A stretch of DNA of 64,000 bases from Pseudomonas taiwanensis. GTDB taxonomy: Bacteria; Pseudomonadota; Gammaproteobacteria; Pseudomonadales; Pseudomonadaceae. The number at the start of each line of letters is the position of its first letter. The first letter of the stretch is position 1. The notes under the pieces were generated by a model. That model did not search any database. It was not told the DNA's origin and saw only the letters and a list, made by a program, of their open reading frames with translations. Where the stretch lies: NCBI RefSeq assembly GCF_013393345.1, contig NZ_QJRF01000071.1:31263-95262 (forward strand), written 5' to 3'. The position numbers were made by a program, and so were the translations under genes. Of this stretch, positions 1 through 7,443 are shown one piece after another.

Positions 1-32
1 CGGGCCATGTAGGCCTGATCGCTGGCGGCCAT
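1..32 (-). CDS. ribD: RibD N-terminus (partial, runs off the window)
   Basis: The minus strand opens with ATG at 32 and reads [11 protein letters not shown] before the window ends. This matches the usual start of RibD, the bifunctional deaminase/reductase of riboflavin synthesis. The ATG overlaps the last base of the nrdR stop codon (TGATG), so the two are translationally coupled. nrdR-ribD is the normal order in pseudomonads. Only ten codons are visible, so the call rests on that short match plus context. Confidence 0.7.
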   Translation of the reverse strand, partial: MAASDQAYMA

Positions 33-496
33 CAGTCTTTCGACGGCTCGCGGGCCAGGCGTTCGATTTCCTCGCGGAACTCGTTGAGGTCCTGGAAGCG
101 GCGATAGACCGAGGCGAAACGGATGTAGGCGACTTCGTCGAGCTTCTGCAGTTCGAGCATCACCAGTTCACCCAGCACCCGCGACTTCACCTCGCGCTCG
201 CCGGTGGCGCGCAGCTTGTGCTTGATATGGGCAATGGCTGCTTCCAGACGCTCTACGCTTACGGGACGCTTCTCCAGCGCGCGTTGCATGCCGGCGCGCA
301 ACTTGTCCTCGTCGAAGGGCTGGCGACTGCCGTCCTGCTTGATCAGTCGGGGCATGACCAGTTCGGCGGTTTCGAAGGTGGTGAAGCGCTCTTCGCAGGC
401 CAGGCATTCCCGGCGGCGGCGCACCTGGTCGCCCTCGGCGACCAGCCGCGAATCGATGACCTTGGTGTCGTGGGCGCCGCAGAATGGACAATGCAT
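32..496 (-). CDS. nrdR: Transcriptional repressor NrdR
   Basis: NrdR is a zinc-ribbon/ATP-cone repressor of ribonucleotide reductase genes; it senses ATP/dATP. The 154-residue protein starts [17 protein letters not shown] and carries the zinc ribbon CPFC (residues 3-6) with CLAC near residues 31-34. The ATP-cone follows from about residue 49. The reading frame is open for 19 codons further upstream, but the ATG at 496 puts CPFC at its family-typical place. Length and motifs are normal. It is followed by ribD. Confidence 0.96.
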   Translation of the reverse strand: MHCPFCGAHDTKVIDSRLVAEGDQVRRRRECLACEERFTTFETAELVMPRLIKQDGSRQPFDEDKLRAGMQRALEKRPVSVERLEAAIAHIKHKLRATGEREVKSRVLGELVMLELQKLDEVAYIRFASVYRRFQDLNEFREEIERLAREPSKD

Positions 497-608
497 GGCG
501 TTCGAGGGGCATCTGCAGAAAAGGGGGTCCATGGTAGCGCATCCCGGGGGCAAGACAAGCCGACGGCTTTGCGCTATAAGCCCCGCGCACCAGTATCAGG
601 AAGCCCAG

Positions 609-1034
609 ATGCGCCCACTCATCCCCCTGTTCCTCACCGCGCTGCTCGCTGCTTGCGCCAGCGAAGAACCCGCCCCGGAACTGCCGACTCCGGCACCGCA
701 GGCCAAGGTGGAAGCCACGCCCGCCCATATGCGCGAACTGAGCGGCGTGCTGAATGCGCCACCTTCCGGCAGCGAGGTCGAACTGGCGCTGATGTCGATC
801 GATTCCCGCGACCGCCCGCAGCGCCTGCTCGGCAGCCTGTTGCTGAACGGCAACGGCGGTCCACTGCCCTTCCGCCTTTTGTTCAACCCGGAAGCGTTCC
901 CCCGGGGCGAGCGCGTGGAGCTCCGTGGGCGCGCGAGCCAGTCGGGGCAACTGATCCTGAAGCTGCAACCGCGCCTGATCCTGCAGCCTGAGAACCAGGT
1001 CCTCGGACCGTTGCAGATGGTTCCGGCACCATGA
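609..1034 (+). CDS. YbaY-like outer-membrane lipoprotein
   Basis: A 141-residue protein with a lipoprotein signal: hydrophobic MRPLIPLFLTALL followed by the lipobox LAAC (Cys16). The residue after Cys is Ala, not Asp, which favours the outer membrane. After a Pro/Ala-rich linker, the body (LSGVLNAPPSGSEVELAL... to QPRLILQ) resembles the single beta-sandwich domain of YbaY/YscW-family lipoproteins; that assignment is by pattern only. Its stop overlaps the ATG of the next gene (ATGA), so the two are probably co-translated. Function unknown. It is divergent from nrdR with about 110 bp between. Confidence 0.75.
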   Translation: MRPLIPLFLTALLAACASEEPAPELPTPAPQAKVEATPAHMRELSGVLNAPPSGSEVELALMSIDSRDRPQRLLGSLLLNGNGGPLPFRLLFNPEAFPRGERVELRGRASQSGQLILKLQPRLILQPENQVLGPLQMVPAP

Positions 1035-1684
1035 GCGCACCGGCAGCACTGCAGCAGGCACTGGTCCAATTGCTGGGTGACGCCAGCCTCAGCGCGGAAA
1101 CCCTGCCCGGCACTGATCTCAAGCTCTGGCTGATCGATGCCAACAACATGGACCGCGCCTTCAGCCCCGAAGAAACCCGGCGCATCCTCGAAGAGCCTCC
1201 CTACTGGTGCTTCTGCTGGGCCAGCGGCCTGGCACTGGCGCGCTGGCTGGCCGAGAGGCCGGAGTGGGTCGCTGGCAAACGCGTGCTCGACTTCGGCGCG
1301 GGTTCAGGCGTTGCCGCCATTGCCGCAGCCAAGGCCGGTGCCGCCGAAGTGGTGGCCTGCGATCTCGATCCGCTGGCGCTGGAGGCCTGCCGCGCCAATG
1401 CCGAACTCAATGGCGTGGAGCTGAGCTATTCGGCGGACTTTTTCCAGGAAGAAGACCGCTTCGACCTGATCATCGTCGCCGATGTGCTCTACGACCGCGC
1501 CAACCTGCCGCTGCTCGACCACTTCCTCACGCGCGGCCGCCAGGCCCTGGTGGCCGACTCGCGGGTACGCGACTTCCAGCACGCGCTCTATACCCGTCTC
1601 GCCGTGCTGGACGCCTGCACCTGGCCAGACCTGGCAGAGCCGGCCGAGTTTCGCCATGTGAGCCTGTATCACGCGATTCGGTGA
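1031..1684 (+). CDS. Class I SAM-dependent methyltransferase, METTL20/PrmA-like
   Basis: A 217-residue Rossmann-fold methyltransferase. SAM motif I is VLDFGAGSGVAAIAAAKAGA (about residues 85-104), followed by ACDLDPLALEA and the active-site-side segment DLIIVADVLYD. The preceding PPYWCFCWASGLALARWL segment is characteristic of the electron-transfer-flavoprotein beta-subunit lysine methyltransferase (METTL20) group, related to PrmA. The substrate is therefore likely a protein lysine, but this is inferred from family resemblance. It is translationally coupled to the upstream lipoprotein gene by a 4-bp overlap. Confidence 0.75.
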   Translation: MSAPAALQQALVQLLGDASLSAETLPGTDLKLWLIDANNMDRAFSPEETRRILEEPPYWCFCWASGLALARWLAERPEWVAGKRVLDFGAGSGVAAIAAAKAGAAEVVACDLDPLALEACRANAELNGVELSYSADFFQEEDRFDLIIVADVLYDRANLPLLDHFLTRGRQALVADSRVRDFQHALYTRLAVLDACTWPDLAEPAEFRHVSLYHAIR

Positions 1685-1705
1685 GCCTGGGCTAGTGCAT
1701 TGCCC

Positions 1706-1759
1706 GTAGGAGCTGGCTTGCCAGCGAATGGCCCTTTTTCGCTAGCAAGCTAGCTCCTA
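1706..1759. repeat. REP-type inverted repeat (GTAGGAGC family)
   Basis: The left arm starts GTAGGAGCTGGCTTGCCAGC and the right arm reads GCTAGCAAGCTAGCTCCTA, facing each other across a short T-rich loop. The layout matches Pseudomonas REP pairs and the element at 28670-28735. It lies just after the methyltransferase stop and may fold as an mRNA 3' hairpin. The rest of the 1685-1978 gap contains only this and the element at 1836. Confidence 0.8.
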
Positions 1760-1835
1760 AAAGGCTCCTGACTTCTGGCAGACACAGCCGATTCAGGTAA
1801 CGAATCGTCCCGGTGAAGCTCGGCGTTGGGGCGCC

Positions 1836-1873
1836 CCTGCGGGTCGCTTGGCGAATGAATTCGCCCCCACAGG
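1836..1873. repeat. Single REP half-element (GAATTC family)
   Basis: Contains GCGAATGAATTCGCCCCCAC, which is also found in the right arm of the paired element at 30318-30413. The partner arm here is degraded (CCTGCGGGTCGC). It looks like a decayed member of the same intergenic repeat family. Confidence 0.65.
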
Positions 1874-1978
1874 TGAAGCAGGCCGTGCCATCTGCAAGCT
1901 CCGAGCTCGTGCAGGCATATTCATCCCTGTTCGCCAGCCGTATGATTCGCCCATCCCTTCGTGCCTTCGAGTGCCCAG

Positions 1979-2848
1979 ATGAGCGACATTCCCTACATCT
2001 TCGATACCACCGGTGCCGACTTCGACCAGGCGGTGATCCAGAACTCCTTCCAGAAGCCCGTGCTGGTGGATTTCTGGGCTGACTGGTGCGCGCCCTGCAA
2101 AGCGTTGATGCCGCTGCTGGCGCAGATCACCGAGTCCTACCAGGGCGAACTCCTGCTGGCCAAGGTGAACTGCGATATCGAGCAGGACATCGTGATGCGC
2201 TTCGGCATCCGCAGCCTGCCCACCGTCGTGCTGTTCAAGGACGGCCAACCCGTGGACGGCTTTGCCGGCGCCCAGCCGGAGTCGGCTATCCGCGCCATGC
2301 TCGAGCCCCATGTACAGATGCCCGCCACGCCCCAGGGCAACCTGCTGGATGCTGCCCAGGCCGCCTTCAGCGAAGGCCGTATCAGCGAAGCCGAGAACCT
2401 GCTCAAGCAACTGCTCACCGAAGACAACACCAACGCTGCCGGCCTGATCCTCTATGCCCGCTGCCTGGCCGAACGCGGTGAACTGGGCGAAGCGGAAACC
2501 GTGCTCAATGCAGTCAAGAGTGACGAACACAAGCAAGCCCTGGCTGGCGCCCGTGCCCAGCTGACCTTCCTCCGCCAGGCCGCCAGCCTGCCGGAAGTGG
2601 CTGACCTGAAGTCCCGGCTTGCACAGGACGCTGGCGACGACGAAGCGGTTTATCAGCTGGCGATCCAGCAACTCTCCCGTCAGCAGTACGAGCCGGCGCT
2701 GGACAGCCTGCTCAAGCTGTTCGTGCGCAACCGTGGCTATGAGAGCGGCCTGCCCCACAAGACGCTGCTGCAGGTATTCGACCTGCTGGGTAACGACCAT
2801 CCTCTGGTCGGCACTTACCGCCGCAAGCTGTACAACGCGATCTACTGA
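1979..2848 (+). CDS. ybbN: Thioredoxin-TPR co-chaperone YbbN (CnoX-like)
   Basis: A 289-residue protein with an N-terminal thioredoxin domain and a C-terminal TPR-like helical domain (about residues 120-289), the YbbN/CnoX architecture. YbbN proteins hold unfolded clients and pass them to DnaK or GroEL under oxidative stress. The active site is WCAPC (Cys37, Cys40), a full CxxC pair, unlike the single-Cys E. coli protein; this suggests redox activity too. The ATG at 1979 (MSDIPYIFD) is preferred over a GTG six codons earlier because it gives the family-typical N-terminus. It stands as a single gene bounded by repeats. Confidence 0.92.
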   Translation: MSDIPYIFDTTGADFDQAVIQNSFQKPVLVDFWADWCAPCKALMPLLAQITESYQGELLLAKVNCDIEQDIVMRFGIRSLPTVVLFKDGQPVDGFAGAQPESAIRAMLEPHVQMPATPQGNLLDAAQAAFSEGRISEAENLLKQLLTEDNTNAAGLILYARCLAERGELGEAETVLNAVKSDEHKQALAGARAQLTFLRQAASLPEVADLKSRLAQDAGDDEAVYQLAIQQLSRQQYEPALDSLLKLFVRNRGYESGLPHKTLLQVFDLLGNDHPLVGTYRRKLYNAIY

Positions 2849-2875
2849 TCCGGCTCTGGGTCCGTTCTACCCTGC

Positions 2876-2910
2876 GGGAGCGACTTCATTCGCGATTGAA
2901 GTCGCTCCCA
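2876..2910. repeat. REP-like perfect hairpin between convergent genes
   Basis: The 12-bp arms GGGAGCGACTTC and GAAGTCGCTCCC flank the loop ATTCGCGATT. The element sits between the stops of ybbN (plus) and the next minus-strand gene and could form a 3' hairpin for both transcripts. It shares the GGGAGCGA..ATTCGCGATT core with the element at 35942-35979. Confidence 0.8.
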
Positions 2911-2918
2911 CTGCCCCT

Positions 2919-3266
2919 TCAGCCCCGCCAGATATAAAGGGGCGCATCCTCCCGCACTTCGACATGCACCTGCTCACTGTGGCGCAGCCGCACCAGCAGG
3001 CGTTTGCCCGCGGCAATGCCACCGGCCAGGCCTTCCAGTTCCGCCAGCAGGCGAGGACCTTCCATTTGTCCGGCCTCCCGCAATAACTGCTGAGCGGTCT
3101 CCCAAAGCGCATCGCTGCGCGGCGCGCTCGGAACCTTCGGCACCACCGGAGCCGGGGCCGCCATCTCGGGCGTCAGGCGACTGGCCAACTGGTCCCAGTC
3201 CTCGGCATCCATTTCAACCGTCAGGTCGACCGGCCAGTCGCCGATCTGTCCGCGAATTCGCAGCAT
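2919..3266 (-). CDS. Conserved hypothetical protein (115 aa)
   Basis: A small soluble protein starting MLRIRGQIGDWPVDLTVEMD, with no signal peptide, membrane segment or recognised catalytic motif. It has a Pro/Ala-rich middle (residues 34-50) and ends in a beta-rich stretch, LLVRLRHSEQVHVEVREDAPLYIWRG. It is not a domain I can name. It is divergent from the Zur-controlled operon, with about 100 bp between starts, so it could share that control region. Codon use is typical of its neighbours, so it is probably a real gene. Confidence 0.7.
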   Translation of the reverse strand: MLRIRGQIGDWPVDLTVEMDAEDWDQLASRLTPEMAAPAPVVPKVPSAPRSDALWETAQQLLREAGQMEGPRLLAELEGLAGGIAAGKRLLVRLRHSEQVHVEVREDAPLYIWRG

Positions 3267-3326
3267 GTCCCACTCCTCCAGAAACGAATGCGCAATGCTC
3301 CCATGGTGTTGGCGGGCTGCCTACAT

Positions 3327-3345
3327 TTGTTATAACGTAACGCAA
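3327..3345. promoter_or_regulatory. Candidate Zur (zinc uptake regulator) operator
   Basis: A 19-bp A/T-rich imperfect dyad, TTGTTATAACGTAACGCAA, containing GTTA-N5-TAAC, lies 26 bp before the His-rich protein gene. It resembles the GTTATA...ATAAC Zur boxes of gamma-proteobacteria. The downstream genes match a zinc-responsive operon of P. aeruginosa, which supports the call. Binding is not shown. Confidence 0.7.
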
Positions 3346-3371
3346 ATTTAGCCATCTCCCGGAGCCCCGTC

Positions 3372-3938
3372 ATGCGCCGCCTGCTGCTCGCCCTGCCCTT
3401 CGCCCTGCTGCCCCTGGCCGTCGCCCAGGCCCACGAGCACGACCATGATCACGAACACGGCAGTCTCGGTGCCCATGAACACGGAGTGGCGCAGCTGAAT
3501 GGCGTACTGGACGGCAAGACCCTGGAACTGGAGTTGGAAAGCCCGAGCATGAACCTCGTGGGTTTCGAGCACGAGGCCAGGAGCGATGCCGACAAGGCCA
3601 AGGTGGCGGCCGTCCGTGCAGAACTGGAAAAGCCCCTGGCGCTCTTCGCCCTCCCCGGGACGGCAGGCTGCAAGGTCGCATCCCAGGAACTGGAGAGTCC
3701 GCTCTTCGGCGCTGACGAGCACCATGACGAGCATGCCGAAGGTCATGACCACGATCACAGTGAAATCCACGCCCATTACCAGTTCGAGTGCGCGAACCCC
3801 AGCGCCTTGAAAACCCTGGATCTTGCCGGGCTGTTCCAGCGCTTCCCCGCCACCCTGAAAATTCAGGTACAACTGATCGGCCCCAACGGCCAGCAAGGCG
3901 CGGAACTCAGCGCCAGCAACGCCAGCCTGAGCTTCTAA
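3372..3938 (+). CDS. His-rich periplasmic zinc-binding protein (DUF2796)
   Basis: A 188-residue exported protein: the signal peptide MRRLLLALPFALLPLAVAQA is followed at once by HEHDHDHEHG. A second His/Asp/Glu-rich stretch (EHHDEHAEGHDHDHSEIHAH) lies around residues 116-136. These are probable zinc-chelating arms on a DUF2796-type body. It is the first gene of a four-gene operon behind a Zur-like box, so it probably binds or ferries zinc in the periplasm during zinc starvation. The family has no fully settled biochemical role. Stop-to-start spacing to the ABC gene is 40 bp. Confidence 0.88.
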   Translation: MRRLLLALPFALLPLAVAQAHEHDHDHEHGSLGAHEHGVAQLNGVLDGKTLELELESPSMNLVGFEHEARSDADKAKVAAVRAELEKPLALFALPGTAGCKVASQELESPLFGADEHHDEHAEGHDHDHSEIHAHYQFECANPSALKTLDLAGLFQRFPATLKIQVQLIGPNGQQGAELSASNASLSF

Positions 3939-3978
3939 CCTTTCGCAGACACAGCCGGGGCAACCCGGCTGGAATCCC

Positions 3979-4686
3979 ATGAGCCAGACACTGATCGACC
4001 TCCAGGGGCTGGGCTTTGCCTGGCCCGGCCATCCGGAACTGCTGGATATCCCCGAATTCCGCCTGCAACGCGGTGAAAGCCTCTTCCTCAAAGGCCCCAG
4101 CGGCAGCGGCAAGACCACCTTGCTGGGCTTGCTCGGCGGCGTGCAGAAGCCGGGCCGTGGCAGCATCCGACTGCTCGGCCAGGACCTCGCGTCGCTGTCG
4201 GCCAGCGCTCGCGACCACTTCCGCGTGGACCACACCGGCTACATCTTCCAGCAATTCAACCTGCTGCCATTCCTGTCGGTACGGGAGAACGTCGAGCTTC
4301 CCTGTCGCTTCTCACGCCTGCGTGCCGAACGTGCACGCCAGCGCCACGGCAGCGTCGATGCAGCGGCAGCAACCCTCCTGCGCCATCTCGGCCTGAAAGA
4401 AGAACTGCTGCAACGCCGCGCCGACGCACTGTCCATCGGCCAACAACAACGGGTAGCCGCCGCTCGCGCACTGATTGGCCAGCCGGAACTGGTGATCGCC
4501 GACGAACCAACCTCGGCCCTCGATGCCGACGCCCGCGAGGCCTTCCTGCAACTGCTGTTCGCCGAATGCCGTGAGGCCGGCTCCAGCCTGCTGTTCGTCA
4601 GCCATGACCAGAGCCTGGCCCCGCTGTTCGACCGCAGCCTGTCGCTGGCGGAACTGAACCACGCCGCGCGCATCGAGGAGGATTGA
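3979..4686 (+). CDS. ABC transporter ATP-binding protein (LolD/MacB-like)
   Basis: A 235-residue ATPase: Walker A GPSGSGKTT near residue 38, Q-loop FQQFN, signature LSIGQQQRV, Walker B LVIADEP and switch His in FVSHD. It most resembles the LolD/MacB-type ATPases that energise FtsX-like permeases without moving substrate through a classic channel. It pairs with the permease that starts 2 bp after its stop. With its neighbours it probably drives a zinc-related envelope process under Zur control; the actual cargo is unknown. Confidence 0.9.
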   Translation: MSQTLIDLQGLGFAWPGHPELLDIPEFRLQRGESLFLKGPSGSGKTTLLGLLGGVQKPGRGSIRLLGQDLASLSASARDHFRVDHTGYIFQQFNLLPFLSVRENVELPCRFSRLRAERARQRHGSVDAAAATLLRHLGLKEELLQRRADALSIGQQQRVAAARALIGQPELVIADEPTSALDADAREAFLQLLFAECREAGSSLLFVSHDQSLAPLFDRSLSLAELNHAARIEED

Positions 4687-4687
4687 G

Positions 4688-5950
4688 ATGTATCTGCTGC
4701 GCCTGGCCCTGGCCAGCCTCGCCAACCGCCGTTTCACCGCGCTGCTCACGGTCTTCGCCATTGCCCTGTCGGTCTGCCTGCTGCTGGCGGTCGAGCGCGT
4801 TCGGACCGAAGCCCGCGCCAGCTTCGCCAGCACCATCAGTGGCACCGATCTGATCGTCGGCGCCCGCTCCGGCTCGGTGAACCTGCTGCTCTATTCCGTA
4901 TTCCGTATCGGCAACGCCACCAACAACATCCGCTGGGACAGCTTCGAAGCGATCAGCCAGGACAAGCGGGTGAAGTGGGCCATACCGATTTCGCTCGGCG
5001 ATTCTCATCGTGGCTACCGCGTGATGGGCACCAACGCTGCCTACTTCGAGCACTATCACTACGGCCGCGGCCAGCCCCTGCAACTGGCCGAAGGCAAGCC
5101 CTTCGCCGATATGTTCGAAGTGGTCCTTGGCGCCGAAGTGGCCGAAGCCCTGCACTACAAGCTGGGGGACAAGCTGGTGCTGGCCCATGGCGTCAGCACC
5201 GTCAGCCTGATGCAGCATGACGACAAGCCCTTCAGCGTGGTCGGCATCCTCGCCCGCACCGGCACCCCCGTGGACCGCACCCTGCATGTTTCCCTGGCCG
5301 GCATGGAGGCCTTGCACGTCGACTGGCAGAACGGTGTGCCCGCCCGCGGCGCGGGCAAGGTCAGCGCCGATCAGGCGCGCACCATGGACCTGCAGCCCAA
5401 GGCCATAACGGCCTTCCTCCTCGGCCTCAACAGCAAGATCGCCACGTTCGCCTTGCAACGGCAGATCAACGAGTACCGGGGCGAACCCTTGCTGGCGATT
5501 CTCCCGGGCGTAGCCCTGCAAGAACTCTGGAGCCTGATGGGCACGGCGGAGAAGGCGCTTTTCGTGGTGTCATTGTTCGTCGTGCTCACCGGGCTGATCG
5601 GCATGCTCACGGCCATCCTCACCAGCCTCAACGAGCGCCGCCGGGAGATGGCCATTCTCCGCTCGGTCGGCGCACGGCCCTGGCATATCGGCAGCCTGCT
5701 GGTGCTGGAAGCCTTCGCCCTGACCCTGGCAGGTGCAGTGCTGGGGCTGGGTCTTCTCTATCTGGGGATTGCGCTCAGCCAAGGCTACGTGCAGGCCAAC
5801 TATGGCCTCTATCTGCCACTGGCCCTGCCCAGCCCCTATGAGTGGACGCTGCTCGGCGCTATTCTGGCCGCCGCCCTGCTGATGGGCGTAGTGCCAGCCT
5901 GGCGTGCCTATCGGCAGTCGCTGGCCGACGGTCTGTCCATTCGCCTGTGA
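4688..5950 (+). CDS. FtsX-like ABC permease of the Zur operon
   Basis: A 420-residue MacB/LolC-type permease. One N-terminal membrane segment (about residues 14-34) is followed by a large periplasmic domain with several His residues (YFEHYHYGRG), then three C-terminal segments from about residue 290 (ALFVVSLFVVLTGLIGMLTA, LLVLEAFALTLAGAVLGLGL, LLGAILAAALLMGVVPA). ERRREMAILRSVGA is the usual coupling region. GAGGATTGAG gives a good ribosome site. It probably acts with the upstream ATPase as a mechanotransmission-type system. Confidence 0.88.
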   Translation: MYLLRLALASLANRRFTALLTVFAIALSVCLLLAVERVRTEARASFASTISGTDLIVGARSGSVNLLLYSVFRIGNATNNIRWDSFEAISQDKRVKWAIPISLGDSHRGYRVMGTNAAYFEHYHYGRGQPLQLAEGKPFADMFEVVLGAEVAEALHYKLGDKLVLAHGVSTVSLMQHDDKPFSVVGILARTGTPVDRTLHVSLAGMEALHVDWQNGVPARGAGKVSADQARTMDLQPKAITAFLLGLNSKIATFALQRQINEYRGEPLLAILPGVALQELWSLMGTAEKALFVVSLFVVLTGLIGMLTAILTSLNERRREMAILRSVGARPWHIGSLLVLEAFALTLAGAVLGLGLLYLGIALSQGYVQANYGLYLPLALPSPYEWTLLGAILAAALLMGVVPAWRAYRQSLADGLSIRL

Positions 5951-5957
5951 GATTTTC

Positions 5958-6476
5958 ATGACGCGCATCCTGCTGGCCCTGTTGTTGACGCTTTCCTCCC
6001 CGCTCTGGGCCAGCGAGGTACGCGAACTCACCTGGGCCGAAATGATTCCGGAAGGTGCGCCGCCACCTGCACCGCCGGCCCCTATCCACGATCTGTCGCA
6101 GCTGTCGGACGCGCTCCAGGCCGAAGCCGGCCCGGCGGCCACACAACAGTCGCCGGCGGCTCCGGTGGTCCAGGCGCTGGATGGCCAGGAAGTGAAGTTG
6201 CCGGGCTATATCGTGCCGCTGGACGTGACGGAAGAAGGCCGCGTCACCGAATTCCTCCTGGTGCCCTACTTCGGCGCCTGTATCCACGTCCCGCCGCCGC
6301 CGTCGAACCAGATCGTCCACGTGAAGAGTGAACTCGGCGTACTGATGGATGCCCTCTACCAGCCCTTCTGGATCGAAGGTCCGCTACAGGTAAAGGCCAG
6401 CAGCAGCGACCTGGCCGAGGCGGGTTACCAGATGGATGCGAGCAAGATCTATCCCTACGAATCGCCTTCCAACTGA
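5958..6476 (+). CDS. DUF3299 periplasmic protein, last gene of the Zur operon
   Basis: A 172-residue exported protein: signal peptide MTRILLALLLTLSSPLWA, a Pro/Ala-rich linker, then the DUF3299 core LPGYIVPLDVTEEGRVTEFLLVPYFGACIHVPPPPSNQ. The single conserved Cys in FGACIHVPPPP could be a metal ligand; this is inference. The ATG at 5958 sits 7 bp after the permease stop and starts the signal peptide cleanly. A strong terminator follows. Family function is unknown; co-expression with zinc genes suggests metal handling. Confidence 0.85.
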   Translation: MTRILLALLLTLSSPLWASEVRELTWAEMIPEGAPPPAPPAPIHDLSQLSDALQAEAGPAATQQSPAAPVVQALDGQEVKLPGYIVPLDVTEEGRVTEFLLVPYFGACIHVPPPPSNQIVHVKSELGVLMDALYQPFWIEGPLQVKASSSDLAEAGYQMDASKIYPYESPSN

Positions 6477-6490
6477 ACCCTGGATGCGCC

Positions 6491-6518
6491 AAGGCCCGGG
6501 TTTCACCGGGCCTTTTTT
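6491..6518 (+). terminator. Rho-independent terminator of the Zur operon
   Basis: Stem AAGGCCCGG / CCGGGCCTT with loop GTTTCA, followed by a T6 run, 14 bp after the DUF3299 stop. Confidence 0.93.
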
Positions 6519-6537
6519 GTATGCGCGTTCAGCGGCA

Positions 6538-6551
6538 TTGCTCTGGATCAA
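6538..6551. promoter_or_regulatory. Candidate ANR/FNR box of oprG
   Basis: TTGCTCTGGATCAA matches the ANR/FNR consensus TTGATnnnnATCAA at 9 of 10 fixed positions, 70 bp before the oprG start. OprG of P. aeruginosa is known to be raised in low oxygen in an ANR-dependent way, so the site fits. Confidence 0.7.
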
Positions 6552-6620
6552 GATACAAAGCTTCCTAATTACTGACACTGGCGCCAGCCCAACACATATA
6601 GAACTGACTGGAGCCTTTTC

Positions 6621-7295
6621 ATGCGCAAGCATCTTCTCACCGCCTCCCTTCTCGCCCTTGCCATCGCATCGCCCCTGGCCCAGGCCCACAAGGCCGGCGA
6701 TGTGATCATCCGCGCCGGCGCCGCCACCGTCGACCCGAACGAAGACAGTTCCAACCTTTCGCTTGCCGGTACCAAGGCGGGCGGTACCAAGGCCACCCTG
6801 GATAGCGATACCCAGCTGGGCCTGACTGGCGTGTACATGCTGACCGACCACGTAGGCCTTGAACTGCTGGCCGCGACACCCTTCCAGCACGAAGTGGGGG
6901 TGAAGGGCCTTGGCGGCGCACTGGACGGCAAACTGGCTGATATCAAGCACCTGCCGCCGACCCTGAGCCTGCAGTACTACCCGATGGACCCGAACTCGGC
7001 CTTCCAGCCCTATGTTGGTGCGGGCCTGAACTACACCCTGTTCTTCGACGAGGATTTGACCAGCTCGCGCAAAGCGCAAGGCTTCAGCAACCTGGACCTC
7101 GACGACTCCTGGGGTCTGGCCGCACAGGTCGGCATGGACTACATGCTGACCGACCACATCCTCCTGAACGCCGCCGTCTGGTACATGGACATCGACACCA
7201 AGGCCACGACCGATCTGGCGGGCGTGGGCAAGGTCAAGGTCGATGTGGACGTGGATCCGTGGGTCTACATGGTGGGCGTTGGCTACAAGTTCTGA
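6621..7295 (+). CDS. oprG: Outer-membrane protein OprG (OmpW family)
   Basis: A 224-residue eight-strand beta-barrel porin of the OmpW family: signal peptide ending AQA, AGDVIIRAGAATVDPNEDSS at the mature start, LQYYPMDPNSAFQPYVGAGLNYTLFF in the middle and the terminal VGVGYKF strand ending in Phe. OmpW-family barrels pass small hydrophobic molecules laterally into the membrane. It is a single gene between two strong terminators, with an ANR-like site upstream. Confidence 0.95.
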   Translation: MRKHLLTASLLALAIASPLAQAHKAGDVIIRAGAATVDPNEDSSNLSLAGTKAGGTKATLDSDTQLGLTGVYMLTDHVGLELLAATPFQHEVGVKGLGGALDGKLADIKHLPPTLSLQYYPMDPNSAFQPYVGAGLNYTLFFDEDLTSSRKAQGFSNLDLDDSWGLAAQVGMDYMLTDHILLNAAVWYMDIDTKATTDLAGVGKVKVDVDVDPWVYMVGVGYKF

Positions 7296-7313
7296 GCGGG
7301 GAACACTCCCGCC

Positions 7314-7338
7314 AAAGGCGCCTTCGGGCGCCTTTTTT
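7314..7338 (+). terminator. Rho-independent terminator after oprG
   Basis: GGCGCC-TTCG-GGCGCC stem with a T6 run, starting 18 bp after the stop. An A-run precedes the stem, so weak activity on the opposite strand is possible. Confidence 0.92.
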
Positions 7339-7443
7339 GTGCCTGTAGCTTTAGCGGGGTACAGGGTTCGACGGGGAGCCCGGATCAACCCCGCCGCTGC
7401 ACATCACGCGCCCGGCTGGATTGGGTAAACAGGCGGTGGGGGC

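Noticed and set aside
2867..3112. An 81-codon minus-strand ORF overlapping the hypothetical gene at 2919-3266
   Set aside because: Out of frame with the better-supported gene, and it translates through the REP hairpin at 2876-2910.
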